Positions 29,864 to 42,000 of a stretch of 64,000 nucleotides of DNA are shown here, in pieces (position 1 is the first letter of the stretch; every line of letters starts with the position of its first letter). This DNA comes from Aphanomyces cochlioides (Eukaryota; Oomycota; Saprolegniomycetes; Saprolegniales; Verrucalvaceae). The stretch is taken from the NCBI GenBank assembly GCA_019828595.1, contig JAHQRK010000004.1, forward strand, positions 496,001 to 560,000, read 5' to 3'. A program made the position numbers and the translations under genes. The notes under the pieces were generated by a model that ran no database searches, was not told the DNA's origin, and saw only the letters and a program-made list of their open reading frames with translations.

Positions 29864-32697
29864 ATGGAGACTTGCGGCGGTCCTGGAAGGGCTTTCCAGA
29901 GCTTTCTCGAAGCCCAGCCCGGTTGTGCGATTGGATATTGTGAATGTGCTGCCTTGACAAGTGTATGCGACGTCTCACGAAGCGGAGGACTCGGGGAATG
30001 CACCCTCACTGGTATTCGATGGCTGTGCGTAGCACAATCGTAATGTGCTCATAGGAAGTGGAACGGCTTTGGTTGCGCTTCGCTTGGCTATCATTATACT
30101 CCTGCCGCTGACGGCAATTCTCCAGCACGTTAGAAATACATGGACATCGAGTGTCTGGACGAAACTCACGGCCTGGCTGTATGGCACAGAGACAACGAGA
30201 TTGTCGATTGAAAAGTAAGTACATTTTTATGTTCGCAATTGCGATTTTTCTAGGATTCGAGTAGATGTTACGATGTATCGGTCGTGTGTCCCGGATACTG
30301 TGATCAACGTCGATAAGTCCAAGAAGCTGTTGATTGAAACTTTTTCTCGAGGAAAGATGCTGTCCCTGTTTGTATTTCTCATAATTGGTGTACTTGTGCC
30401 CGTCGCGACCCACCCCCCATTGTCAGCCGCTGAAACTCTTTTTGCGCTTGATGCAGTTCCATCTGAGTCCTCCATGTACCGTCATCTCCCCAATTCCTCT
30501 TTCCCACCAAAATGGACTGAATATGTATCAGTCCAAGGTAGCCATACTTTGTATTCTCTGTAACAATCTCGTAGGCGACTTTTGCATCGATGCCCTCCCC
30601 GTGCCGGGAACAAGAATTCTCCATCTTTCATATAATCTCTCTGTTTCTATCTCCGAACAAATTAATATTGTCGACATCACCGATGGCATCTTTGCCATTC
30701 AATGCATGTGCGATGATGAAATCTGCAAGATAAATCCTGCACAATCTCAAAGTGGATACACACCGATTGTTTACTTTCCCTGGTACTACTCAATAGCTCC
30801 AATCAAACTAACTTGTGTAGGAGCTCCTCAATTGGTGCTCTGCTTGTTCTCGACATCCGCCTTCAAACCAAACTCACCCAGAGCAACAATGCTCGAGAAA
30901 TTTCCCCTACACTCGTTATGGGGGCGCACACTACGCCAATTGTTACCCCGATCCTGCAGGTGGCACCTTTTGTTTTTGCTTTTCTGGATGTAGTGGCCGT
31001 CTTATCTTGTTATCGGATCGTCTGTTTGAGTGACAATGAATTCCCAGAGCGTAATTGGACTTTATACCTCCTGGTAGCTAACGTAGCTGCCTCAATGGTC
31101 TCTCTCCTCCTCCAACTCTTCTCTATACCCTCGTCTTTTGTCCACGATTTCAAGAAAGACCTAATCCAAGCCCATCTCGGACTCCACTTGGTGATATTAT
31201 TTGTCATTGTCGACCTGCAGTATCTTCCAAAGCCTCGGCGTCGACATTGGCTGGCATTCTTGTTTGCCGTTGCCCTTTTCAGTTGCTACGTCGTTGCTTG
31301 TTTCGTATTTTCCAAGTCCACGATCCTCCAGGATGGATTCAACCTTTTGGGTACTTTAATTGCTGGTGCCACCTTGATGTGGACAAACGTCGACACCATG
31401 CACTCTCTCAGTCGTGCACCATACGTTCGTCGTCGGTATCTCACTGCAAGATTTGTCCTTGTTGTCTCGACAATTACATTGGATGCACTCGTTCTCCTCG
31501 TTGTAACAACATCTTCGACTCCATTTACATCACGCACACTTGATGCTTCAAGTGGACTCCATGATTTAGCCGCCCAGCTTCTTACCCGAGTTGCTGCATG
31601 GTCTCTAATGATCATTTTCATGCCACTACTCCGACAACAAGACAATGTCAGCGAGGCAATCACGATAAATACGAGGATGAAGACCACAAGTCCAAGCCAG
31701 AGAGAGTCCGGTGGCTCAAGTTCACCCAGCGGTTTTAGCATTGAGACGATGTGTGTGCTCTTCAATCGAGCGGGAGCAGCTTCGACCGCTGGAGGGGTCC
31801 TGGCCTTTGAAGACATTGCGTCCATTGAATCCAGCTACTTGGATGGCTTTGTTGTTGCCGCAACAGTCTACGAACGGGCCGCCGACGTTCATGCTTGGGT
31901 CCTGCAAAGCAAACAGCTAGAAGCCGTCATGGTTGTCTTTCGATGGATTGACACCAACAACCAGGACAGGAACGCTGTCAAGCAACTCAAGTATGCTCTT
32001 TGCAATCCCGAATGGGACATTGGCAGCAGTACGGGCAAAGACCAGGTCGACATTGGCTTTTGGATCTGTTATGCTCTCATCCGACGATCTCTTCTTACCC
32101 ATGTGCGTGAAGCCGTCGAAGCTGTCAGCTTGACAGCCTCCGCAGACGTCCAACTTTACATTACAGGTAGAATCTCTCCATTTCAATCATTTGCGTGATC
32201 AATGGACGGCAGGCTTTGGCTGGGGCGGTGGCTTAGCGACACTGGCAGCCTTCGACTGGGCGGGCCTCGGCTACGCAGTTTCGATGTACTCATTCAGCGC
32301 TCCTCGCATCGGCAATTCTGCTTTCGCGGAAGCCTTTGCAAAACGAGTGCCCATGGGATTTCGCGTTGCCACCGAAGGCGATGACAAAGTCAACACTCCC
32401 AAGCGTGGTCTGGACGTCATTGGCGTGGATTATGTCCACGCTGGACGTATCATCATCTTGGCACAGCACATTCTCGACGTGCTCATCGTCGAGCCATCAG
32501 ACGTGGAGCAAAAGATCACGAGTGGCATTCCATTCGTTCCGGGTGCGCACTCTCTACGATCTTATCACGAGCGTCTCCAAGCCGCGATTGATGTCCTCGT
32601 AGAACGTTGGAAAGTAGGAGAAGAAACGCCGCTCATGGCGGACTCCAAGAGTCCGTCGTCACTCCTAAAGCATTTCCATCCCATGTCCAGTTCGTGA
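29864..32697 (+). CDS. Membrane class 3 lipase-like protein A, nucleophile serine lost
   Basis: Six exons (29864-30011, 30055-30214, 30254-30537, 30575-30782, 30821-32166, 32213-32697) give 876 residues. It is a divergent paralogue of the proteins at 43258 and 46780: Cys head (CAIGYCEC), first span, PDTVINVDKSKKLLIETFSRG before span 2, ectodomain (DFCIDALPVPG, YNLSVSISEQINI, CMCDDEICKINPAQS, GYTPIVYFPW), then a multi-span block and a lipase-like end. No signal peptide is obvious. The elbow reads GFGWGG where the paralogues have GHSLGG, and the FRGT oxyanion word is FRWI. The acid (GDD) and His (YVHAG) positions remain. Hydrolase activity is therefore unlikely; a regulatory or structural role is inferred. 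Confidence 0.85.
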
Positions 32698-32767
32698 CGT
32701 GGCAGCACAGGAACGTCCTGCGACTGCCATTGGTCCAAATGCGTGTCACACGAATGTTGCAGAATGC

Positions 32768-33475
32768 ATGAGTCACGGTGAGCATACGCCGCTGCTCGTG
32801 CGATCGGCGCCGGTCGACGCCTGGAGCGAACACGGCCGCGCTCAAGACAGCGAAAGCCCCAGCGATGCATCATGGTCTGAAGTCACAGCATGGAGTCTCG
32901 TCTTCTGGCCATTCCAGCTCATGACGTTGAAGAGAATCATCGGAGTGATGCTCTACATAGCTCTGACCATGGTCGGAACCGTCGCCGTCGGCCTCACGGT
33001 CCTTCTCCTCGGCCCCATCTCGCTCATCTTCCCTCATTCGTATCCATGGTCTTCCATGTGTATTGCCATCTCGCCATTCATGCGAGCGGACGTCATGATC
33101 CACAACGTCATGTGTGTTGCAGAGAACCAAGTCGAGCTCGCCGCGACGATCTATCCTGTCAACTGCAACGTCCAAGTCGGTCGTCATCGCTTCCGCCCGG
33201 ACTGGCGCGTCCAGCAACTCGTCCTCTACTGGTTCATCCTGCGTCCAGCCTTCTCGTTGCTCGGCCTCGCCTGGATCGCGTGCATCGGCACGACGATCGA
33301 CTTTATCACGAGCATTCCATTCAAAGACGCGATGCGCCATCCGTGGTGGATGAACGTCCAGGCTCTCCTGCTCATGCACACGAATATCATCCTCCTCCGC
33401 GTGGCCATTCCAAAGTTATTCTGCAGCACGACGCGGCGATTCTGCTGCATCTCGTCCATCGTCCAGCTCTTCTGA
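32768..33475 (+). CDS. Small multi-span membrane protein of unknown function
   Basis: Single exon, 235 residues, start ATG 32768, 70 nt after the lipase A stop. The first 40 residues are soluble and contain an EHTPLLV word resembling the TPLL tail of the lipase paralogues. Hydrophobic stretches follow: LYIALTMVGTVAVGLTVLLLGPISLIF and, after a polar domain with Cys (VMCVAENQVEL, YPVNCNVQVG), YWFILRPAFSLLGLAWIACIGTTI. The end is basic with Cys (FCSTTRRFCC). No family recognised. Its position downstream of lipase A on the same strand may be coincidental. Confidence 0.6.
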   Translation: MSHGEHTPLLVRSAPVDAWSEHGRAQDSESPSDASWSEVTAWSLVFWPFQLMTLKRIIGVMLYIALTMVGTVAVGLTVLLLGPISLIFPHSYPWSSMCIAISPFMRADVMIHNVMCVAENQVELAATIYPVNCNVQVGRHRFRPDWRVQQLVLYWFILRPAFSLLGLAWIACIGTTIDFITSIPFKDAMRHPWWMNVQALLLMHTNIILLRVAIPKLFCSTTRRFCCISSIVQLF

Positions 33476-33632
33476 CTCGTCCACCATCATCCTGCGCCGA
33501 CAAGCGTCCCCTCCCTTCCATGTCATCGTAGCCCCCTAGCAGCAGAAAGTCTATGTCTTCCATTTCTATCAATCAAACGAACATTTCCTACAGCAGCGCC
33601 TTGTCCTTGCGGCATTCCTCGCGGCGCTTCCA

Positions 33633-35917
33633 TTATCCAGTGATGACACGGACGCCAAGGAGCGACACCTTGTGGGCGTCAATGTTGTCTGGCTGTCGGA
33701 TGAACATCATGTTGGTGGAAATGTGCAACTCGGACGACAGCCACTGGACGAGCGCGGGTTCAAACGTTCCTTCAATCGCCACGTAGTCGATCTAGACTGA
33801 GATGAGGAACGTTCATGGAGAGCACATGGCGTACTTTGAGCTTGGGATACATGCGGTCAAAGACGGCGACAATGTCGGCAAACCCTTCCGGCTCGGGCGT
33901 CCCTGGCGCATGCACATGGACGATCTTGAGGTTCTCCGTGTGCTCGTTCTTCCTCACGTACAAGACGGCTTTGTTGAGGAGGGAGAGCGACACGTGCTTG
34001 CAGAAGAACACGATCGGCGGCGCATTGATGGCTTGAATCGCCTACGGACGACGACGACGGTCAGAATGCTCTTCTTTGGAAGCATGCGTACCCTGGCAAT
34101 GGTGCGGCCGCCGACAGCGCCAGTGCGTGGAATGAGAGGCTCGTCGAGTTCTTGGTCGAGCACGACTTTCTTGACTTCCTTCTCGTCTTGCTTGGACGGA
34201 CAGAGACTCTTCATGATGAACATGGCGATCCGCAGGAGCAGGATGCGCTCGAGCATGATGAAGATCAACGACGCGACGACTAAAAAGTACAACCCAAAGA
34301 CGAGCGACACCGTTGGATCGCCCAGGAGCGTTCCCAAGAAGCCGCACAAGACCATGCCGCAGGCAACCAGGCATTTCCACCACGCAGCGCTCGTCGCACG
34401 CGGCATGTGGCTTCGCTTGAGCTTGAAGAGGATCGCGCCGCCGGAGAAAAGCAAGAGTAAGCCCAAGAACGCGTACGAAAACACACTCGAGAGCATGACA
34501 ATGTCGCCGTTGAGGACAACCACCAAACTGGATGCGATGAAAAAGTAGAGGAAGATGATGTAGTGGTTCGTGTGGCGCCACGAGTTCTCCACGAGGAGAA
34601 ACTCAGGCATGACGCGGTCGCACGCCAAGCGACGGACAAGTCCCGTGATCCCAACATACGACGTCAAGACTGAACCTGCCAAGACGACAAAGCCATCGAT
34701 CGTCGTCCAGAGTTCGAACCATCGGCCCAGCGTCACCCGAGCCATGAGAGCGAGCACGATGTTGTTGTTGGCGATCGTTCCCGTCGGTCCAAAGAGCGGC
34801 AAGACGCAGAGATTTAAGATCGACAGCGCCGTGTTGAAGAACGACGAGAGGAACCACATATTCTACGACGATCATAGTGGAAATCAAGCGGAGGAAGGAA
34901 TGCCATACCCGCAGGATCTTGCCAAAGATGCCAGGCTCTTGCTCCTCCACGAAGTTGGCGGCAGTCTCAAAGCCCGTCACGCCCAACATGGCCGAGCTGA
35001 AGCCAAAGAAGATGGCCGTGAACGCATTGCTGTTGACGAGAGTGCCGCAAATGTCGAGCGCCGGTAGATCCGTCTTCATGTTGTCGGCAAAAATCTAATG
35101 GACAACGACAGAAGTCATGAAACACGACAGGAGATGAATGTACATGAGGATTGTGGTAAGTGTAGATGAGAGAGCTCACGATGAGGATGAGCAACGTCAA
35201 GATGTGCAAGCTAAAGATGCCCAGCGCAATGACCTACGCCAACATTTAGAGCGATCAAGACAACGAGACGCATGACCGAGCTTTCACTGAGGCCCAAGAC
35301 GTTCAGAATGGCAAAGAAGAACAAAATGCCAGTCGCGCAATGGACGTTGTTGATGGTTGTCACTTGCCCGCGGAGATAGTCGGACGCTGACACTGCACCG
35401 ACAACACCCGTCGCCAAGTAAGCAATGACGGCGAGAGCAGCGGTCATCGCGGCAACTTTCTTGGACGTGGTGTTGAGCATCGTGTTGTACGACCCGCCGT
35501 TCAGTGGAATGGCACTCACGACTTCAATGTAGATGAAGCGGAAGAGATACATGACGCACGCAACCAAGATTGTCGGAATAGGCGCGAGTTTCCCGGCTTT
35601 CGACGCGACGATCCCAGCCGAATACAAACAACTAGAGAGAAGGTCGTTTCCGCTGATTGCTGTCGACGGCCACTCCGTGAGAAGATGCTTTGGCGCTTGC
35701 ATCTTGTGTCGAATCACATCGAGCGCTTCTTTGGGAACTTCCAACTTGATCGCAGATCCGTATGCTGCATACGCCCAGCTCGCTACAGAGAGTATAAGAC
35801 AACGCGAACTCGATCGAGGTAATACGTACGGCCAGTCAGAGACTCTTCCTTGATAGAGAAGGCGAAATGGTGCACTGGATTCGAGTTGGAGCCGTACGAG
35901 CGGCGCCGTTCCATCAT
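33633..35917 (-). CDS. APC-superfamily amino-acid permease with a soluble C-terminal domain
   Basis: About seven exons. Start taken at the ATG pair 35917/35914 (MMERRRSYGSNSN...), because only that frame closes with exon 2 across the 47-nt intron 35783-35829. Spans begin near SCLYSAGIVASKAGKLAPI and include the APC-like EVVSAIPLNGGSYNTMLN; about 11-12 spans follow (GVTGFETAANF, WFLSSFFNTALSILNLCVL, VGITGLVRR). The tail after an intron (34000 region) has alternating strands and helices (NLKIVHVHAP, FDRMYPKLK joined to IDYVAIEGTFEPALVQWL), resembling the universal-stress-like cytosolic tails of cation-chloride or amino-acid carriers. Substrate unknown. Introns near 35210-35240, 35094-35180, 34863-34910, 34044-34092 and 33793-33836. 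Confidence 0.8.
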
Positions 35918-36864
35918 TGCTTGTCGATGAAACTGTCAAAATGACTGTGTGGGGATCGCTGCCAAGATTGAAATTCATTGGAAATATTTCAAAAAGAATC
36001 AAATTAAATTAAAAATTCAAGTAAAATGTATAAAATCTATTAAATTTAAAATAATATTATTTTATAATAATATTTAAAATGCATTTTAAAATATGTTGTC
36101 GCGAATCATTCCGTGGATTTACCAACATGAAATGGAAGAGCCAGGGGCGTGGGTCGGGCCTGGGACAGTCTAAAAGCCGGCGCGCTAGTGCGGATGAATG
36201 GACGCTATGCAACGCGACGAACGTATTGTTCAACTCACCCTGCGTTTGTCCCGTGTTGTGTGCAAAGGTGAGCGAATGTCGCTGGTCGCGTCGTCGAGAT
36301 CTTCCACGAGATCACCCACCACGGAGCAAATTACAACCAAGTTGTACAACGAAAACGTCCACAAGCCGACTGGATTTCCCCCTCGCGACGTTCTTTGCCC
36401 TGGTATTGTCCACCGTCCTGCCTTTTCCAACCTCATCGAACGACTCAACTTCCCAGGCGTGAATGAAGCTGACGTGCAGGGCCTGCACTTTGAAAGACTT
36501 CATTACAGTACCCCCGCCCCATCGTAGATCGCCCTTCATGAATTTATAGGTCTCGATTGCGGTAATCATTGACAATCCTGTGAGAGAAACGCCAAGTGGG
36601 GACACGCAGCTTATGTCCTGATGGATATGTTCCATTTCGAAGAAGAGAGCGCACGTCCCAGCGTCCACGTGGTTGACAATGTTCGCAGGAGCAGCGAGAG
36701 CTAGCAAGGAGTCGCAGGAGGGGACGTTGTGAGGGAAACGAGTGGCGGGATGGGCGGTGGTCATAATCGTGTGATTCAGATTAATAACTCAACGTCGCAA
36801 TTTCCGAGGTTTAGTGTTGCAATGTCAATTACGTGTCCAAAGGGTATTCAACTGTCGCAAATGA
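35918..36864. other. Intergenic region; one doubtful small gene
   Basis: Bases 35990-36110 are strongly AT-rich (promoter side of the permease) with a near-palindromic AATATTATTTTATAATAATATT. Between 36130 and 36780 both strands hold open frames: plus 36198-36527 begins MDAMQRDERIVQLTLRLSRVV with a GTGAGC donor-like word after it, and minus 36764-36312 is 150 codons. Neither has a recognised domain or clear splice partners, and each is the shadow of the other. A small gene here is possible. Confidence 0.3.
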
Positions 36865-37238
36865 TTAGACACCAGCTTGCTTGGCACGTTGGGCCGCGTA
36901 GTACGCCTTCATTTCTTCACGCTTGGCGAGCGCACGCTTGTGCGTGCCCAAACGCTTCTTGGAGAATTTGTAGATACGCTTTTCAGCCGACGAACCGCCC
37001 GACTTGATCATATCCAAGATGCGCTTTTCGTATGGCATCAAGCCCACCACTTCACGGACAATCGCGCGGACAAACTTGGTCTTCTTGCCAGCATGCTACA
37101 ACAACCACACAGATTAATTTCCCTACAACACATCGATCATGAACGTACACCCTTCTTGGCAGCAGGACGAGCAGCAACTTCTCGCTTGGTCACGGGGTAA
37201 CCCTTGGACAGACCACAAGCAATACCGGTGGAAGACAT
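36865..37238 (-). CDS. RPL36: 60S ribosomal protein eL36
   Basis: Two exons (37238-37149, 37095-36865; 53-nt intron) give 106 residues. Signature: GLSKGYPVTKREV, KKTKFVRAIVREVVG, PYEKRILDMIKSG, KFSKKRLGTHKRALAKREEM, as in all eukaryotic eL36. Highly basic. The donor GTACGT after AAGAAGGGT closes in phase 0. TCCGGATAA at 37326-37334, TTATCCGGA at 37400-37408 and CCGGATAA at 37410-37417 lie 90-180 nt upstream. Confidence 0.96.
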
Positions 37239-37745
37239 CTTTCCTTACACTAAAACCAAAAAGTAAGTTCCGCCGTAGCGCTTTCGACTTGGCCAACCAA
37301 TGCTGTCCTCCAATCATCTCAGCCATCCGGATAATTTACGGATAAAACTCTACAATTTAATATCACTGCCTCGATATCGAGTCTAGACTCCAACGACACT
37401 TATCCGGAACCGGATAACACCCCACCATGCGAACAAAGGCATACTCTGCACTCGAACGCTTCTAGCGCGCGGTCATACCAAACTTTGAATTCCATGGAGA
37501 TGTTCGTTTGCGTTAGCAGCTTGAGAAGAACGGTTAGAGTTGGGTATGTCAAGGTTTGAAGACAAATACAGGAATAGTGAGGAGAGTATGAGATTTGACA
37601 AGGTATAAATAATAACAGGTTTTTAAGAGGATCCGGATAAGGATCTATTTATCCGTATTTCCTGTGGGATCTGATCTTTCTAGAACCTGTCGAAACGAAT
37701 CGGCGCCATGACCGCATATTGGAATTGAACTGCCGGAAGAAGAAC
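37239..37745. promoter_or_regulatory. Divergent promoter region of eL36 and the TPR-Aha1N gene
   Basis: Three CCGGATA-type words near the eL36 side (37326-37334, 37400-37408, 37410-37417) and one TCCGGATAA near the other side (37632-37640, followed by TTATCCG at 37649) frame a 507-nt spacer. The centre (37430-37620) shows nothing else. Confidence 0.55.
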
Positions 37746-39042
37746 ATGTTTGGCTCGAATGGCATGTCGCGCCATTCTGACGTGCTGGATTGCCCAGTCC
37801 CGACCGAGCCGGCTGGCTTGTCTGCGCTTGTAGAAGAAGTCAAACGACGCGGCAATCAAGCTTTTTCAAAAGGTGTCTTGGAAGAAGCGGAAGTTCTCTA
37901 CACCCGCGGCGTTGAAGTCGCTCAAACGGACGTGCACATCTTGTACAGCAACCGCAGTGCCGCACGCCTCAAGATGGGCAAAAAAGAACTTGCATTGGAA
38001 GATGCACAAGCTGCTGTTGCTGCCGCACCGACGTTCGCAAAGGGATTTTTCCGCCAAGGACAAGCTTTGGTCGCGTTGAAGAAATATCAACGTGCCGTGG
38101 ATGCCCTCACGCAAGCTGAAGCATTGGAACCTGGCAATGCTAGTGTGGTTAAGGCTCTCACAGAAGCCAAAGACCTACTTGCCAAGTTTGGCGCTGCCGA
38201 AGTTGTCGAAACACCACTGTCGCCAAAAAAGAAGTCTGTCTACAATACCACCAGCACTCCATCGATGACAACAAAATCCGCACCGAAGCCTGCGAAGGCC
38301 GACGTGGTCGTTGAAGATGGCGAAGAAGATCTCAAAGACGTCCGTGGATACAAAAAGCTTGCTGATGGCCGCGTGACCACCTTCTTCAACAAGGAACTTT
38401 CTAGCGAAGAAAAGGCCCTCATTGGCAACATTGCCCCAAAGAAGATCGACGATGCTAATGCAGTTCAAATCAAGAACGTCGATGGCGGCTCGGCATGGAA
38501 CCAAGGCAACACTTTCGAAGAGAAGGACATGACAAAGTTTTCCCGCGATCGAGTTACGGGATTGCTAAGCCAAGTCCAGCCTCAACCTCTCTCGTTGGAA
38601 GGCACTGCTGGTTTGTTGATCGTCTCGGAAATTAAGGACATGTCTGGCGATGCCTCCATTGCTGTCGTGCGCGGTGCCAAGCGGTAAGTCCATGTCGACA
38701 CTCCATTTTCTTCACGACGCGCGTAGCTACATCTTCGATCTCAACTTTTCCGTCGAAGTGACATGGACATCAACGTCGGGCGAAGTTGCTCCTCTTCACG
38801 CAAGTCTCAAGTTCCTCGACATGAGCTCCGACTGCGGCGGCGACTATGACGTACGTCCTTGAATCCTTCTAGAATTGTGGAACTCATCGTGCATGTAGGT
38901 TGAAGTCGTCGTGCCAGAGCGATACTCGCATCCCAAGGGTAAACTCTTCCACCAGACGCTGTCATCCAAGTCTGGATCGAGCTTCCAGAGCCTCTTGTTT
39001 GCGCAGCTCAAGGTCTTCGTCAATGAATATCACACGTACTAG
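37746..39042 (+). CDS. TPR co-chaperone with Aha1 N-terminal-like domain
   Basis: Three exons (37746-38683, 38727-38850, 38899-39042; introns 43 and 48 nt) give about 401 residues. Residues about 25-150 are three TPR motifs (VKRRGNQAFSKGVLEEAEVLY, YSNRSAARLKMGKKELALEDA, AKGFFRQGQALVALKKYQRA) with clamp-type Lys/Asn/Arg. A linker and a segment RGYKKLADGRVTTFFNKELSSEEK follow. The C-terminal part reads SAWNQGNTFEEKDMTKFSRDRVTGLL, then GTAGLLIVSEIKDMSGDASIAVVRGAKR-YIFDLNFSVEVTW, matching the Aha1 N-domain pattern (NxWHWxExD...GxAxxxxRKGKxxFxxxxxxxxxW). Likely an Hsp90-associated factor acting in the cytosol. Confidence 0.8.
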
Positions 39043-39067
39043 GCAGATAGGTGTCGACTCAATAATC

Positions 39068-42000
39068 TTATGCGCTCATTAAATGACGCCATTGAAACAT
39101 GAGTGTGACGGACGCCTTGGCGTCGACAGCGAGCTTTTGCAGCAGGAACGTCTCGGTGAAGGATTGCTGCATCGCGAGCTGCTTGCGAATCTCCACGACG
39201 GGGAGCGACACACTTCCAACGCTTTCAACTCCTTTGGCATCTTTCTCAAAGACCTCGCAGGTGAAGCTCGCAGTCTCGACGGCGTAGACAAAGAAGCTGA
39301 ACCTACAAGCCAACGCGTCAGTCGTCGACTCTCCAAGAGGAACAAGCACAGTTCATGCCACTTTGTCATGGACTGCCGCTTTGACTGACTCGTTGACGCC
39401 GCTCGCTGCTTCTCGCATGTCAAGACGCCATAGATCACTCTTGATCCGCCGTCGTCTTTATCCGCAGCGGCTGGCATGCTCATTTCATGGAGAGTGACGA
39501 AGAGCATGCCGACGCAGACGTCATGACCGAGTCCTTGAATCACTACAGTCACACACGTGAGAGTCATGAAGAGCAGGAGCATCCTACGGGGTTTCTTTGG
39601 CGGACCAGCGCCAGGTTGAGACCGCGGCGAGACTGTGCTAAAAAGACGGCGGCAGACATGAATATGCAGACTGGCATGCACTTCATCGACAAAGTCCATG
39701 TCGACTTTGAGCTCATGATCCTAATGCCAACGTCATCATTCAGCGTCGGAAGGGATAGCTTACTCTCTTTGGAGCAAGAGGACCGAGTGGAATCGTCACG
39801 GCGCCGAGGACTTGGTCGGGCACGTTGGTCTCGTGGCGCCACACTTGGACTTGAAGACTTGGCGGGGCGACGTTGTCCCAGTAGAACTCGTACTTCTCGT
39901 CGAATGCACAAGTGCCATGGTCGTCCACGACGCGGAGTTCCGTCTTGTGTGTCTGGAGCATCGTGAAGACGCAGTAGAGAGCCGACGCGTTCAAGTCTGG
40001 CGCGACCAAGTGCCGGACATGCAGCGAGACAACGCCAGGGCCAAAGACGCTCTTCTTCTCGTCGTTCCCTCGACGACTTGCAGCATTGGCCGCCGTCGAC
40101 GGATAGTCTTCGACGCCTTCGACGGGAAACAACGCTGGATCCCAGAAGGGAACCTCCAGCACGCGAGGCCACACGAGTTGGTTCGTCACCATATCTTCGA
40201 TGAACGTTTGGAGCCTACTCATGGCGTTCATGTCGTGAGGAAGGAACGAAGGACGGTCAACGCACCAGTCGGACGCAAAGGGAACGTTCGTGATGTTGAT
40301 CTTGGCCGCCGTGAGGGAAAACTCAATGCGCGGTTGGCTAGATGGAGGTCAAATGGCGCTGGAAAGGCATGGAAGCATACGTGACGAAGGAGAGTGCAAT
40401 GCCGCTACGGAGAGAACGACGATGAGAGATTGAACCGTTCAAGGAAACGCACCTGAAGCCAGGCCAATATGACGACATGGGTCGGAGCGTGATGCGCAAG
40501 ACGCCGGCAATGACAGCATCACGAAGTCGAACACGTGCAGTCGTTCCCATGGCCGTGACGACTTTGAGTTCCGCCAGTTGGGATTCCCCCGCCATGAAGC
40601 GAACATGCGCGTCGAATGCGATTTCACCCGCGACCGAGTCAGTCACGGGCGTGATGCACTTGACACCGCCAAACGACGGCGCGAGTTCGCCCATCTCGAG
40701 ACTCGTGAGCTCCATGGACGTCACGATCGCCGGCAAATTGGTCTCGAGCATCGGGTTGACGTAGTACATGACCGAGTTCTACAAGAGCATCAGGACGACA
40801 TGGTCTCAAGAGGGACGGACGCGAATGGCCACTTTGACGAACGGCCAGCTCCTCGCGATGGCGGCGTTGAGCCACTCGGTGCGTTCAAAGTCTGTCGAGT
40901 GTGCTCGATGGGAAGGAGATGGATGGAGGATGTACCTGAAAACTTGATCCACCTTGGCATCTACAGGGAAAGCGTTAGTGGCGACACGGTGAGGAGAACT
41001 CACATGGAGACTGCTGTGCGCAAAGAGATCTTTCTCGGCGGCGATCACGCGTCTGTACTCGGCGCGGGTCTCTGCTCGCTGGGTTGTCTTTTGATCGACG
41101 TGGTAGTTGGCAAGGCGCACCAAAGCGACCATGACAATCCCCGAGACAAGACCACATGCCGCCATGCCATGGACGAGGAGATACGAGAGGACAAGAGCGA
41201 CGTAGATGGGGCAGTCCTGCTGTCTGGAGTCTTGGCCGTCCGTCGAGAGATGAGCGTAGACGCCAGCGACTGCCAGTGGACAGACGATGGACGCTTGGAA
41301 ATACCCCGAGAGGAAGCTCAATGCCAACCCGCCATGGGTCATGACCAAGTCCGCTAGAGCCATTGCACTGACGACGAACATGCTCTGCTTGCATTCCGGT
41401 TTGATCACAGGCGGAGGCAGCGCCACGACGTCGTCTTCGAGCTCTTTGTCCCTGGGAGGGACTGGAGAGGTCGCTGTCGCTTCGTCGACTGCAGTGCATC
41501 GTCCTTGACCTCGGGGAGACCACTGCCGCTCGTTGTGACTGACTCGCCGCGGACTTGTCGTCGACTTTGGGGAGAATGGATTGAGTTTGCGCAGAGTTCG
41601 AGTGACTGCGTCTTCTTCGTCGTCGCTCGAGGAAGAATGCGAGATGCGGCTCACGTCGTCGTCAGAGAGGAGAAGGTCGTCATCCCCGAGAGATGTGCGA
41701 AAGATATTGCCGCCATCGTCGTATTGCACTGCAACTTCAATCGCATGTGTGAGGCATGTGATCCACGCTTTGAGCTTCTCGGGCTTGTCCTCGTGGAAGA
41801 CAAAGACGTGCGGCTCGTAGTGGATCGTCTTGTGCTTGGTCCATGTGGTCACGGAGAGGCTAAATCCATGTTCCGTGTCTTTGGGATCGAGCGCGAGAGT
41901 CGCGCGGCAAAGCGAGAGCATGTACGCAGGGATCTTTTCCTTGGATTCATGCCTGACCGCTTGATGAACATGGAGAATGCGGCAAATTCTTACGTGTAGA

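Noticed and set aside
35940..36002. Longer permease N-terminus from ATG 35978 or 36002
   Set aside because: That frame does not join exon 2 across the 35783-35829 intron in phase; the frame from ATG 35917 does and is protein-like.
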